From: Desulfotignum sp.
Lineage (GTDB): Bacteria; Desulfobacterota; Desulfobacteria; Desulfobacterales; Desulfobacteraceae
DNA length: 64,000 bases
Direction of reading: 5' to 3'
NCBI GenBank assembly: GCA_011390635.1
Contig: JAABSA010000003.1
Coordinates: 1-64,000 of the forward strand
The notes below the pieces were generated by a model. The model had not been told where the DNA came from and made no database searches. It saw nothing but the letters and a program-made list of their open reading frames with translations. Positions 1 through 8,249 of this stretch are shown here, one piece after another (positions within the stretch are counted from its first letter, which is position 1; each line of letters opens with the position of its first letter). Made by a program: the position numbers and the translations under genes.

Positions 1-244
1 CGTCCGCCACCGCAGCCCGCTCAGCCATGAGAATGGCTTCTCCCCTGGTCAACGCTTTTTCAGGTTCCAGTCCCTTTCCCACCACCTCAAAGGTCACCAC
101 TTTTCTGGAAGCCTCCCGATTCTGGTCTTGGCCCAGGACCTGCCCCGGCGCTGTTGTGACATTATTCTGCCCATACATGCCGCACCCGGCAGCAAAAACC
201 CATAAAACGCAGACAAAAAATACGCCGGCCTGTGGATATTTCAT
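1..244 (-). CDS. LPP20-like outer-membrane lipoprotein, C-terminus cut by window edge
   Basis: The first 81 residues are visible; the rest lies left of the window. The ATG at 244-242 opens a lipoprotein signal peptide: Lys2, a hydrophobic stretch, then the lipobox FAAGC with Cys21 as the lipidated residue. The mature part contains VVTFEVVGKGLEPEKA followed by MAERAAVAD. That pattern (G-x-G, then an ARxAA-like segment) is typical of LPP20-family lipoproteins, some of which (FlgP) act in flagellar biogenesis. It is divergent from the gene at 417, with about 170 bp between them. Lipoprotein status is clear from the sequence; the family assignment is an inference from a short fragment. Confidence 0.65.
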   Translation of the reverse strand, partial: MKYPQAGVFFVCVLWVFAAGCGMYGQNNVTTAPGQVLGQDQNREASRKVVTFEVVGKGLEPEKALTRGEAILMAERAAVAD

Positions 245-343
245 TTTTATTTCCTCTTTTTCAAAATGTTTGTTACCATGCACACATCATCAACCTGGGA
301 CTATCACATAATCACCGTTTTACAAAAACCATGCCTGCAGCAA

Positions 344-391
344 TGACCAAAAAAAGTGACCATAAAAAAGTGACCATTACGCAAACGACCA
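344..391. repeat. Four TGACCA-type iterons in a divergent intergenic region
   Basis: TGACCA occurs at 344, 357 and 371, with CGACCA at 386, so starts are 13, 14 and 15 bp apart. The second and third copies share a longer context, AAAAAAGTGACCAT. The array ends about 25 bp before the ATG at 417 and lies between two divergent genes, where an operator would be expected. A regulatory role is inference; no factor can be named. Confidence 0.45.
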
Positions 392-416
392 TTACACAAG
401 CCATATTACAAAAAAC

Positions 417-977
417 ATGCCATTTTTGAACAAATCATATATTTTATTGGTTTTTATCTGCCCGGCTGCTGTTTTTTTTATTTTACAGATACCGGCTTTT
501 GCCGCGCCAGACGGCATTGACACCTATTATGTCCGGTATGATATCATCTATGTAAATCACAGGGTCGCAGATGAAAATCTCTTGATGGTGCCGGCCCAAA
601 ATGAGTTCCGGATGGAAAAATTTTCTCAGGTGCGCATTGCCGGTGTCATATCCATGACACCCAGGGAGTCAAAAAACAGGCTGTGGACCCGGGCCAGGGA
701 CCAGGCATTGAAACAGCTGCTCAGATCCCGGGGGCTCACATCAGTGGAGACCCGGAACATGGCCACCATTGTCAGCTATGAAGGGGTGGTGCGCACACCT
801 GTCCAGATTGTGCCTGATGCCGAAACAGCGCCGGCCGGTCCGGAAAACCCACCGGTGTTTTCCTTTACCGCCGGCACCTGGTTTGCTCCCCTGGCCTTTC
901 CCGACCAGTGGCAACGCCGTGAAACCAAAGCATTGATGCGCAAAAAAATAGAGGGATTTCTGGAGTTGATCAGATGA
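417..977 (+). CDS. Secreted protein of unknown function
   Basis: I do not recognise this 186-residue protein. It opens with a clear Sec signal peptide: a Lys at position 6, hydrophobic residues about 8-28, and probable cleavage after PAFA. The mature part is mixed alpha/beta with several basic helices, a segment beginning ALKQLLRSRG, and a basic C-terminal helix. No catalytic motif or cysteine pair is visible, so a periplasmic location is the only safe statement. No Shine-Dalgarno sequence precedes the ATG at 417; it was kept because it places the signal peptide at the N-terminus. It is followed by a purine-rich repeat and dacB on the same strand, so an envelope-related role is possible but unproven. 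Confidence 0.7.
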   Translation: MPFLNKSYILLVFICPAAVFFILQIPAFAAPDGIDTYYVRYDIIYVNHRVADENLLMVPAQNEFRMEKFSQVRIAGVISMTPRESKNRLWTRARDQALKQLLRSRGLTSVETRNMATIVSYEGVVRTPVQIVPDAETAPAGPENPPVFSFTAGTWFAPLAFPDQWQRRETKALMRKKIEGFLELIR

Positions 978-1023
978 GGGAGTGAGGGATACGGAAATGA
1001 GGAAGGAGGATGAGGGAGTGAGG
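973..1023 (+). repeat. Purine-rich direct repeat over a stop codon
   Basis: The 15-mer GATGAGGGAGTGAGG occurs at 973-987 and again at 1009-1023, a 36-bp period, with AGGAAGGAG-type purine runs between and after. The first copy contains the TGA stop of the preceding gene (975-977) and the array continues up to the dacB start. A similar TGAGGGATGAGGGGTGAGG run follows the pilD stop at 9018. The repeat supplies several AGGAG-like sequences and may act as ribosome-binding sequence. Confidence 0.5.
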
Positions 1024-1036
1024 AAGGAGCAGCAGG

Positions 1037-2503
1037 ATGATTTTCGATATGATTGATCAGATGAGGCGTGACATGAGATCTTTTTTGACCGCAGCAGCCA
1101 TCCCATTGTTTTCAATACAATATTTACGCGAGGCAGCGTTTTTCCAGGGGGTTTTCCTGTGCCGGAAAACCCTCATTTTTCCGGTGACTGCATTTTTCCG
1201 GATGACCTTCCTTTGCAGGATACCTGTTTTTTGCTGGGTGACAGCCTTTGTTTTGGGAATGATAGCTCCGCTAACGGCCGGGGCCATGGAAACCAGTGAT
1301 GTGGTGTCCAAAAGGACCGTCCTTTCCAGTGGCGCTGTTTTATCCAAAGGGGAAATACAACATATTGCTGCCGGGGACCGGGCCGCCCTGAACCAGGCCG
1401 CCAGAGACAAAAATGCCGGAATTCTGGTCACCGACGACCAGGGGCATATTTTGTTTTCCCAAAACATGAACACCCCCATGGTGCCGGCATCCACCCTCAA
1501 AATCCTCACCAGCCTGGCCGCGTTGACACATTTTGGGCCGGATTTCCGATTTGCCACCCTGGCGGCCCATGATCCTGACACCCATACCCTGTTTGTAAAG
1601 GGCTATGGTGATCCCTTGTTTGTGTCTGAAGCCATCCTGGAGTTCTGCCGCCGGGTGGTGGAAAAAACCGGCATCACACAGATCAAAAAAATTGTTGTGG
1701 ACCAGTCTTTTTTTGCCCCGGATATTCACATTCCGGGCACGGGCAGGTCTTTGAATCCCTATGATGCCACCATCGGGGCATTGTGCGCCAATTTCAACAC
1801 CATCCATTTCACCCGGGATAATGCCGCACAAGCCTATGTGAGTGCCGAACCCCAGACCCCGCTGCTGGATGTATTCACAGAAAAAATCCGGAAAACCGGG
1901 CTGCAAAAGGGCCGGATACTGCTGGACAGGCAACTGCGTTCCCTGTATCCCGGACTGCTCATGGCCCATTTTTTCAACACCCTGGGGGTGACTGTGACAG
2001 GACCTGTGGAACAGGGACCGTTTTCAGGGCAGCAGGACCGGAAAACCGACACGCCCGGGGGATTGGATGCCGCAAAAAAGGAGATCCTGACCATGAGATC
2101 TCCCTATTCCCTGGAACAGGTGGTGCAGAAACTTTTGAAACATTCCAATAATTTTATGGCCAACCAGGTCATGCTGGCCCTGGGGGCTGACCGGTTCGGT
2201 GCCCCTGCCACCCTGGACAAAGGAGCACAGGCCCTGCAGGAGTTTGCAGCACAACACCTGGGATGGGAAAAGATACACATTGTGGAAGGATCCGGCCTGT
2301 CCCGGAACAACCGGGTCACCCCGGCACAGATGGGAACGCTGCTCCAGGCATTCATGCCCCGCCACACCCTGCTTGCCCGCACCCCCACCCAGTACTACAA
2401 AACCGGCACCCTTTCAGGCATCAGAACCCGGGCCGGGTACTTTCTGGGAACAGACAACCGCCTCTATCCCTTTGTCATCCTGGGGTCGGAAGTTACCTTC
2501 TGA
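1037..2503 (+). CDS. dacB: D-alanyl-D-alanine carboxypeptidase/endopeptidase (PBP4 type, peptidase S13)
   Basis: This periplasmic penicillin-binding protein trims or cross-cuts D-Ala-containing peptidoglycan stems. All three serine-transferase motifs are visible: STLK (Ser152, Lys155), SNN (Ser370) and KTG (Lys455). The long spacing between the first and second motifs is characteristic of the S13 family. The open frame gives 488 residues. Several in-frame ATGs exist, and one at 1202 would place a conventional signal peptide (hydrophobic stretch ending GAMET) directly at the N-terminus, so the true protein may be about 433 residues. The upstream start at 1037 has AGGAAGGAG just ahead of it. 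The 3' end overlaps the convergent folE2 by 11 bp. Function is high confidence; the start is uncertain. Confidence 0.9.
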   Translation: MIFDMIDQMRRDMRSFLTAAAIPLFSIQYLREAAFFQGVFLCRKTLIFPVTAFFRMTFLCRIPVFCWVTAFVLGMIAPLTAGAMETSDVVSKRTVLSSGAVLSKGEIQHIAAGDRAALNQAARDKNAGILVTDDQGHILFSQNMNTPMVPASTLKILTSLAALTHFGPDFRFATLAAHDPDTHTLFVKGYGDPLFVSEAILEFCRRVVEKTGITQIKKIVVDQSFFAPDIHIPGTGRSLNPYDATIGALCANFNTIHFTRDNAAQAYVSAEPQTPLLDVFTEKIRKTGLQKGRILLDRQLRSLYPGLLMAHFFNTLGVTVTGPVEQGPFSGQQDRKTDTPGGLDAAKKEILTMRSPYSLEQVVQKLLKHSNNFMANQVMLALGADRFGAPATLDKGAQALQEFAAQHLGWEKIHIVEGSGLSRNNRVTPAQMGTLLQAFMPRHTLLARTPTQYYKTGTLSGIRTRAGYFLGTDNRLYPFVILGSEVTF

Positions 2504-3269
2504 CCCCTTGAATATATGCGTAGGCGCTGTGGTTGTGGATGGACTCGAAATTTTCCGCGCTCACAGAAAACCAGGTGATGTTCTCATCGGCTTTCAACAC
2601 TTGGGCCACATCCCGGGCAAGATCTTCCACAAATTTGGGGTTGTTGTAGGCTTTTTCCGTGACAAATTTTTCATCTTCGCGCTTGAGCACGGAAAAGATA
2701 TCGCAGGAGGCGGCGGTTTCCACTATTTTCACCACATCTTCAATCCAGATCAGCTTTTTGAACCGGGCGCTCACCAGGACTTCGCCCCGCTGGTTATGGG
2801 CACCGCAGTCACTGATTTCCTTTGAACAGGGACACACAGAAGTAACGGGTACGGCGACTTTCAGGATAATGTCAGTGGCATTATGGGCATTGGAAGACCC
2901 GATGATGGAACAGGTGTAATCCATCAAACCGCTAACCCCGGCGCTGGGGGATTGTTTTTTGATAAAATAGGGAAAGGTGATCTCGATATGGGAAGACCGG
3001 GCCCCCAGGATCTGTTTCATGTCTGCCAGGATAGTGGTCAAAGATTCCAGGGAAATCCTTGTCCTGGACTGGTGCAGGATTTCCACAAAACGGCTCATGT
3101 GGGTTCCCTTGCACTGGTGGGGCAGATCCACATACATGCTGATTTCCGCCACAGTGGACTGGGTTCCCCGGTTTTTGTCCAGCACTTTTACCGGGTATTT
3201 AAGACCTTTGATGCCGACCTTGTCAATGGGAATTTTCCTGAAATCAGGCTGGTTCTGTGTGTCTATCAT
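2493..3269 (-). CDS. folE2: GTP cyclohydrolase I type 2 (FolE2)
   Basis: FolE2 converts GTP to 7,8-dihydroneopterin triphosphate, the first step toward folate and queuosine-type deazapurines. Characteristic segments are KGTHMSRF and VTSVCPCSKEISDCGAHNQRG-like sequence, the latter carrying the catalytic cysteine and metal-binding residues of the family. The product is 258 residues from the ATG at 3269, which has AAGG about 8 nt upstream; the open frame extends 8 codons further with no better site. It is last in a minus-strand run after greA and rpoZ. FolE2 tolerates metals other than zinc, unlike FolE1 (family knowledge). Confidence 0.92.
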   Translation of the reverse strand: MIDTQNQPDFRKIPIDKVGIKGLKYPVKVLDKNRGTQSTVAEISMYVDLPHQCKGTHMSRFVEILHQSRTRISLESLTTILADMKQILGARSSHIEITFPYFIKKQSPSAGVSGLMDYTCSIIGSSNAHNATDIILKVAVPVTSVCPCSKEISDCGAHNQRGEVLVSARFKKLIWIEDVVKIVETAASCDIFSVLKREDEKFVTEKAYNNPKFVEDLARDVAQVLKADENITWFSVSAENFESIHNHSAYAYIQGVRR

Positions 3270-3325
3270 CTTTGCCGCCTTACAGATAATCAAAAAAAAG
3301 GGGGCCCTGCACTGCCTTCCCCGAT

Positions 3326-3535
3326 TCAGGTATCCTGGTTGTCAGGCTTTGGTTTGGAGATGATGCGGTTGGCGGCAATTTCCCGCAAAACCGTTACAAC
3401 GTCCCCGTTTTTACTGCGGGAAACCAGCAGCTCCGCCCCTTCCCTGACCTGGCGGACCCGCTTGGCTGCCAGGTGTACCAGGGTGAACCGGTTGTCAACG
3501 TTTTTGAGACAATCTTCTATGGTAACTCTTGCCAC
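3326..3535 (-). CDS. rpoZ: RNA polymerase omega subunit
   Basis: The 69-residue protein begins MARVTIEDCL and contains NRFTLVHLAAKRVRQ, the conserved core by which omega wraps the C-terminal tail of beta-prime. Length is normal for short bacterial omega subunits. It sits 42 bp downstream of greA and 56 bp upstream of folE2 on the same strand, so two transcription factors are probably co-expressed. The GGAGAAAAA-type sequence just before the ATG serves as ribosome-binding site. Confidence 0.93.
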   Translation of the reverse strand: MARVTIEDCLKNVDNRFTLVHLAAKRVRQVREGAELLVSRSKNGDVVTVLREIAANRIISKPKPDNQDT

Positions 3536-3577
3536 GGTTTTTCTCCTTAAATTTTTATCCTATCACGCATATCACTG

Positions 3578-4045
3578 CTACAGAATATCAATTATTTCAT
3601 AAATGCGTTTGCCTCCCGGCGCCTGGAGGATTGCTTCATCACCGGGCCGCTTGCCGATAAGGGCACTGCCCAGCGGTGATGACACCGAGATTTTGCCTTT
3701 TTTAATGTCCGCCTCATCCGGACCCACAATCATATATTCAACCTGCTCTTCAGAATCCAGATTTTCCACCAGCACACGGCTGGCAAACCGGACAACGTCC
3801 TTGGGTACCGATTCCGGATCAATGACCTTTGCAACCCCCAGTTTATAGCTGATCTCTCCGATGCGGCCCTCAAGAAACGACTGTCTTTCCTTGGCTGCAT
3901 GGTATTCTGCATTTTCAGATAAGTCCCCGTGGGCACGGGCGGTTTCAATGGCCTTGATATTTTCCGGCCGCTCGAATTTTTTGAGTCTTGCCAGTTCCTG
4001 TTTTAAGGTCTGATAACCTTGCGTGGTAATGGGTATTTGCTCCAA
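3578..4045 (-). CDS. greA: Transcription elongation factor GreA
   Basis: GreA rescues backtracked RNA polymerase by stimulating cleavage of the nascent RNA. The 155-residue protein has the N-terminal coiled coil with the acidic tip (around ENAEYHAAKERQSFLEGRI) and the C-terminal FKBP-like domain ending in SPLGSALIGKRPGDE, both diagnostic. The first codon is TTG at 4045; no ATG or GTG start fits as well and GGAG lies about 14 nt upstream. It has its own promoter candidate at 4082-4109, separating it from psd. Confidence 0.93.
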   Translation of the reverse strand: MEQIPITTQGYQTLKQELARLKKFERPENIKAIETARAHGDLSENAEYHAAKERQSFLEGRIGEISYKLGVAKVIDPESVPKDVVRFASRVLVENLDSEEQVEYMIVGPDEADIKKGKISVSSPLGSALIGKRPGDEAILQAPGGKRIYEIIDIL

Positions 4046-4081
4046 AACGGTAAAATTACTCCGGGTTATGGGGTTATAGGT

Positions 4082-4109
4082 ATTATGGACATCGGGTTCG
4101 GTTTGTCTA
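4082..4109 (-). promoter_or_regulatory. Promoter candidate for greA-rpoZ-folE2
   Basis: Reading the minus strand, TAGACA (4109-4104) is followed after 16 bp by CATAAT (4087-4082), each one base off the sigma-70 consensus. It lies 36 bp upstream of the greA TTG start. Confidence 0.55.
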
Positions 4110-4121
4110 TGGTTTACAGGT

Positions 4122-4165
4122 ATTGACTACGTTACGGGTAAAAATTGACTACGTTACGGGTAAAA
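4122..4165. repeat. Perfect 22-bp tandem duplication upstream of the greA promoter
   Basis: Two identical, directly adjacent 22-bp units occupy 4122-4143 and 4144-4165; each starts ATTGACTACG and ends GGGTAAAA. They lie between the psd stop and the greA promoter, immediately upstream of the -35 box on the minus strand. Perfect identity suggests a recent slippage duplication; a regulatory effect is possible. Confidence 0.8.
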
Positions 4166-4173
4166 AAAGGTGC

Positions 4174-4881
4174 TCAGGTCTTTATTATTTCGTCCTCTGA
4201 ACCCAGGGTGTCTTTTGTGCGGGGCATCTGTCCGATAATGGTGACACCGCCCAGGGTCCTGTCCCCTTTTTTGACCTGTACCCTGCACTCCATGGGCAGG
4301 TAAAGATCCAGGCGTGATCCGAACTGTATCATGCCATACCGTTCTCCACGCACGACACGCTGGCCGGCGGTTGCTGCGTTCACGATCCGTCTGGCCACAA
4401 GACCTGCAATCTGCACCATCACAAAGCGTTTGCTGTCCGCCATTCTTATGATAAAGGCGTTGCGTTCATTGTGGATGGATGCCTTGTCAAAGGAAGCATT
4501 GACAAATTTACCCGGGGTGTAGACCACCTTTTCCACCACCCCGTCAAAGGGCATTCGGTTCACATGCACATTGAACACATTCATGAAAATGCTCACCTTC
4601 TGGCAGGGTTCATCCAGGTATTCACTGCTGGCCAGCCGATCGACAATAATGACTTTGCCGTCAGCCGGGGAGACCAGATTCTCATCCCCCGGGGGCACCT
4701 GCCTGTCGGGATCCCGGAAAAACCAGGTCACAAATATCCCGAGCCCGGCAGCCACCCAGGCCATTGCCATCCATCCAAAATAAAAAAACATCCCGGTGAC
4801 AAGGATGGCCAATATACTATATTTTATGCCCGGAACCGCCACAGGCAACACTGAGCGGGCCGGCCATTTCGTTTTATCCAT
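4174..4881 (-). CDS. psd: Phosphatidylserine decarboxylase proenzyme
   Basis: This enzyme converts phosphatidylserine to phosphatidylethanolamine at the inner membrane. The 235-residue length fits the short (archaetidylserine-decarboxylase-like) Psd branch. Residues about 23-60 form hydrophobic membrane segments. The autocleavage site is the Gly-Ser in MIQFGSRLDLYLP near the C-terminus, where Ser becomes the pyruvoyl group of the alpha chain. FNVHVNRMPFDG is the conserved His/Asn-containing core. It follows tsaB on the minus strand and precedes the duplicated spacer before greA. Confidence 0.92.
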   Translation of the reverse strand: MDKTKWPARSVLPVAVPGIKYSILAILVTGMFFYFGWMAMAWVAAGLGIFVTWFFRDPDRQVPPGDENLVSPADGKVIIVDRLASSEYLDEPCQKVSIFMNVFNVHVNRMPFDGVVEKVVYTPGKFVNASFDKASIHNERNAFIIRMADSKRFVMVQIAGLVARRIVNAATAGQRVVRGERYGMIQFGSRLDLYLPMECRVQVKKGDRTLGGVTIIGQMPRTKDTLGSEDEIIKT

Positions 4882-4964
4882 CTGTTTTCGTACTGCCGTT
4901 AAAAATCATATCCCTATAAGGATACCAAATCTCCCTGCACCCTGTCAATACAAAAAACCGGGGA

Positions 4965-5642
4965 TCAGGGGTTCGCTTCAGCCCCATGCCGGAGGTAGAC
5001 AGGGGCAAGGGCATTTGCAGGGGATGCAAAAAAGCCGGGGGCGGACAGGGCCGGCCGGGCCAGGGCAGCGGCACTGATATGGTGCATGTCCGGGGGGGCC
5101 AGCCGGGCATGACCGCGGGTATGCGCAACGATCAGATCCTTGTAAACCAGTGCCCCGGAGCCGGCAAACAGGGTCCCGGGATCATGGGCCAAAGATAATG
5201 CATGGTCCGGGGAACATACCTGCTCTGGGGTTTTGTGCACAAGCTGTCCTTTGTCAAACCGGTATACGGCACAGTAGACCTGGCTGCGCCGGGCGTCCAT
5301 CATGGCGCACACCGGCACATCTGCACAAGAAAACCGAAACGCGATGCCGTCCAGGCTGGACACGCCTGCTGCGGGTTTTGATACGGCATAAGCCAGCCCC
5401 ATGACCGTGGAGATGCCTATGCGCAGGCCTGTAAAACTGCCGGGACCTTTTGCTGCCACAAACCCATCCACGTCAGACAGGGAAAATCCGGCCTGGTCGG
5501 GAAAGACAGGTGCAATCATGGCCAAAAGCCGCCTGGAATGGGTGAGCCGGCTGTGCCGGATGCTTTCATACACCAGCTGCCCCTGGTGGAAAACAGCCAG
5601 GCTGCACCCGGGTTCAGCCGTGCTCAGGGCCAGCAGGTTCAC
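4965..5642 (-). CDS. tsaB: tRNA threonylcarbamoyladenosine biosynthesis protein TsaB
   Basis: TsaB is the inactive ASKHA-fold partner that scaffolds TsaD during t6A37 formation in tRNA. The 225-residue protein starts LALSTAEPGCSLAV and contains the family signature AAKGPGSFTGLRIGISTVMGL. The start is GTG at 5642, overlapping the lon TGA as GTGA, so translation is coupled to lon. The C-terminal third is more divergent, as usual for this family. No tsaD, tsaC or tsaE is in the window. Confidence 0.9.
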   Translation of the reverse strand: MNLLALSTAEPGCSLAVFHQGQLVYESIRHSRLTHSRRLLAMIAPVFPDQAGFSLSDVDGFVAAKGPGSFTGLRIGISTVMGLAYAVSKPAAGVSSLDGIAFRFSCADVPVCAMMDARRSQVYCAVYRFDKGQLVHKTPEQVCSPDHALSLAHDPGTLFAGSGALVYKDLIVAHTRGHARLAPPDMHHISAAALARPALSAPGFFASPANALAPVYLRHGAEANP

Positions 5643-8053
5643 GCCTGTTCTGTCTCCTGGTCCGGTGTTTCACCCGCCGGGGTCTCTTCCAGGGCAATTT
5701 TCAGCACCTGGTCCACATCCCTGACACAGGTGAATTTCAACTTGCTTTTGACATTTTTGGGGATGTCATACAGATCTTTTTTGTTTTTTTCAGGGATGAG
5801 CACATGCTTGATCCCGGCCCGCAGGGCACCCAGTGCTTTTTCCTTGAGCCCGCCGATGGGCAGCACCCGTCCGCGCAAAGACACCTCTCCTGTCATGCCC
5901 ACTGTATTGTTCACCTTGCAGCCGGTAAAAGCCGACACAAGGGCGGTGACCATGGCAATACCGGCGGAAGGCCCGTCCTTGGGAATGGCACCGGCCGGCA
6001 CATGGATGTGGATATCCTGGTTGTCAAAGGCATCCTTGTCAATACCCAGACGATCCTGGTTGGCTTTGGTGTATGTCAACGCAGCCCGGGCGGATTCCTG
6101 CATGACCTCTCCGATCTGGCCGGTTACCAGCAGCTCGCCTTTGCCCGGAAACAACGAGACTTCAATATACAGGGTTTCCCCGCCGACTTCGGTCCAGGCA
6201 AGGCCTGTGGCCAGGCCCACCTGACTTTCCTCCTGGTCCAGCTCCGGCATATACTGCGGTGGTCCCAGGTACTGGGTCAGGTTCTGCCGGGTGACGGTGA
6301 ACTTGCCTTTTTGGCCTTCTGCAATTTTTCTGGCGATTTTGCGGCAGATGGTATCCAGTTTGCGCTCCAGTTCCCGCAGGCCCGCCTCCAGGGTATGCTC
6401 GGTGACAATACTTTCCATGGCTTTGGTGCTGATGGTGATGGAGCGCCGTATCAGACCGTTGTCCCGCAGCTTTCTGGGAAGCAGGTGGGTTCTGGCGATC
6501 AGTATTTTTTCCTGATGGGTATACCCGGGTATCCGGATCACCTCCATTCTGTCCAGCAGGGCCGACGGAATGGTATCTGCGATGTTGGCGGTCAATATGA
6601 ACATCACGTTTGACAGATCAAAAGGCATGTTCAGATAATGATCGGAAAATTCATAGTTCTGTTCCGGGTCCAGTGCCTCCAGCAGGGCGGATGAGGGATC
6701 TCCCCGAAAATCATTGCCCAGCTTGTCGATCTCATCGAGCATGAACACCGGGTTGTTGGTACCGCACTGGCGCAGCCCCTGGAGAATACGGCCGGGCATG
6801 GATCCGATATAGGTCCTTCTGTGACCCCGGATCTCCGCCTCATCTCTTATGCCGCCCAGAGACAGGCGGTGAAACTTGCGTTTCATGGATTTGGCAATGG
6901 CCTGGCCCAGAGAAGTTTTTCCCACACCCGGAGGACCTACAAAACAGATGATCTGTCCTTTCTTTTTGGGATTGAGCTTGCGCACACTCAAATATTCCAG
7001 AATACGTTCCTTGACCTTTTCCAGCCCGAAATGGTTCTGCTCCAGCACGGCCTGGGCCCTTGAAATATCCAGGACATCTTTGGTGGAACGGCTCCAGGGC
7101 AGCTCCACAATGGTGTCCAGATAGGTTCTGACCACCGAGGCTTCAGAGGAATCCGAATGCATCTGCTCCAGGCGCTTGAGCTGCTTTGCCGCCTCTTCCT
7201 CACCGGCTTTGGGCAGCTTGCACCGTTTTATCTTGGCCTTGAATTCCTTGATTTCCGCCAGCTTTTCATCACTTTCCCCCAGCTCCCTGTGAATGGCCTT
7301 GACCTGTTCACGCAAAAAATAATCCCGCTGGTTTTTGGAAATCTCATCTTTGACATCGGTCTGGATTTTGGCCTGGACCGTTGACAGGGCAAGCTCTTTT
7401 GCCAGAAGGTCATTGACTTTCTTGAGCCGATCTGCTGTTTCATTCATCTCCAGGAGACTTTGGGCTTCCTCCACCCGCAGATTCAGATTGGATGCCACAA
7501 GATCCGCCAGCTTGCCGGGCGATTCAATGTGGGACAGCAGATCTCCGATATCCCCGGACAGCTCGCCTTTCAGGGCCAGCAGTTTTTCACTGTTTTCCTT
7601 GACATTGCGCATCAGCGCTTCAACAGAGATGTCCATTTCTTCAGGATCATGGTCCGCAATAATCTGGATTTCCACCTTGAAAAATGACCGCTTTTTGACG
7701 TAAGACACTGCCTTTGCCGTCACAATTCCCTGCACCAGGGCCTTGATACGGCCGTCAGGCAGTTTGATCATCTTCTGGACACGTCCGACCGTCCCGATGT
7801 CATAGACATCTTCGATGCCGGGTTTTTCAACTTCCGCATCCTTCTGGGCCGTCAAAAAAATATACCGGTCGTAATCCACGCATTCTTCCATGGCTTTGAT
7901 CGATTTATCGCGTCCCACAAACAAAGGCAGCAGCATATCGGTAAACACCACAATATCCCTTACCGGCATCATGGGAAGGGATGTTGGTATATTCTCGATA
8001 TCACCTTCTTTTTCTATGACCTCAATGAGGTCATCAATATCAGCTTCCGCCAT
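5639..8053 (-). CDS. lon: ATP-dependent protease La (Lon)
   Basis: Cytosolic AAA+ serine protease for misfolded and regulatory proteins. It has the Lon N-terminal substrate domain (from LPMMPVRDIVVF), the AAA+ module with Walker A GPPGVGKTS near residue 370, and the C-terminal protease domain with the Ser-Lys dyad in KDGPSAGIAM (Ser about 695) and GGLKEKALG (Lys about 738). The start ATG at 8053 was chosen because AAAGGAG lies 5 nt upstream; the frame stays open 12 codons further without such a site. The product is 804 residues, normal for the family. No sigma-32-type promoter is obvious. Confidence 0.96.
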   Translation of the reverse strand: MAEADIDDLIEVIEKEGDIENIPTSLPMMPVRDIVVFTDMLLPLFVGRDKSIKAMEECVDYDRYIFLTAQKDAEVEKPGIEDVYDIGTVGRVQKMIKLPDGRIKALVQGIVTAKAVSYVKKRSFFKVEIQIIADHDPEEMDISVEALMRNVKENSEKLLALKGELSGDIGDLLSHIESPGKLADLVASNLNLRVEEAQSLLEMNETADRLKKVNDLLAKELALSTVQAKIQTDVKDEISKNQRDYFLREQVKAIHRELGESDEKLAEIKEFKAKIKRCKLPKAGEEEAAKQLKRLEQMHSDSSEASVVRTYLDTIVELPWSRSTKDVLDISRAQAVLEQNHFGLEKVKERILEYLSVRKLNPKKKGQIICFVGPPGVGKTSLGQAIAKSMKRKFHRLSLGGIRDEAEIRGHRRTYIGSMPGRILQGLRQCGTNNPVFMLDEIDKLGNDFRGDPSSALLEALDPEQNYEFSDHYLNMPFDLSNVMFILTANIADTIPSALLDRMEVIRIPGYTHQEKILIARTHLLPRKLRDNGLIRRSITISTKAMESIVTEHTLEAGLRELERKLDTICRKIARKIAEGQKGKFTVTRQNLTQYLGPPQYMPELDQEESQVGLATGLAWTEVGGETLYIEVSLFPGKGELLVTGQIGEVMQESARAALTYTKANQDRLGIDKDAFDNQDIHIHVPAGAIPKDGPSAGIAMVTALVSAFTGCKVNNTVGMTGEVSLRGRVLPIGGLKEKALGALRAGIKHVLIPEKNKKDLYDIPKNVKSKLKFTCVRDVDQVLKIALEETPAGETPDQETEQA

Positions 8054-8122
8054 CGATACTCCTTTTATATTATAACTTACCGGCCGCATATCCTGCCGAC
8101 CGGATCAGCCTTTCTTTTTCAT

Positions 8123-8146
8123 GTTACAGCTTCATTTGGTTGTAAC
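8123..8146. promoter_or_regulatory. Palindrome GTTACA-N12-TGTAAC between lon and pilD
   Basis: Inverted 6-bp arms at 8123-8128 and 8141-8146 lie in the 196-bp divergent spacer, about 70 bp upstream of lon and 100 bp upstream of pilD. The geometry fits a dimeric repressor site, but no known consensus is recognised. Confidence 0.3.
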
Positions 8147-8249
8147 AATTGTTGAAATCAGGTATTTATGTGTGATGGTACAATAAAGCAGAATTTGATT
8201 TTTACAATATCTTGGCTGAAAAATTTTATTATTGTAAGGACCCGCCGCC

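Noticed and set aside
1340-1969. 209-codon minus-strand frame inside dacB
   Set aside because: Antisense shadow of a gene with all three PBP motifs.
5804-6613. 269-codon plus-strand frame
   Set aside because: Antisense to the conserved lon protease domain; no start signal or family resemblance.
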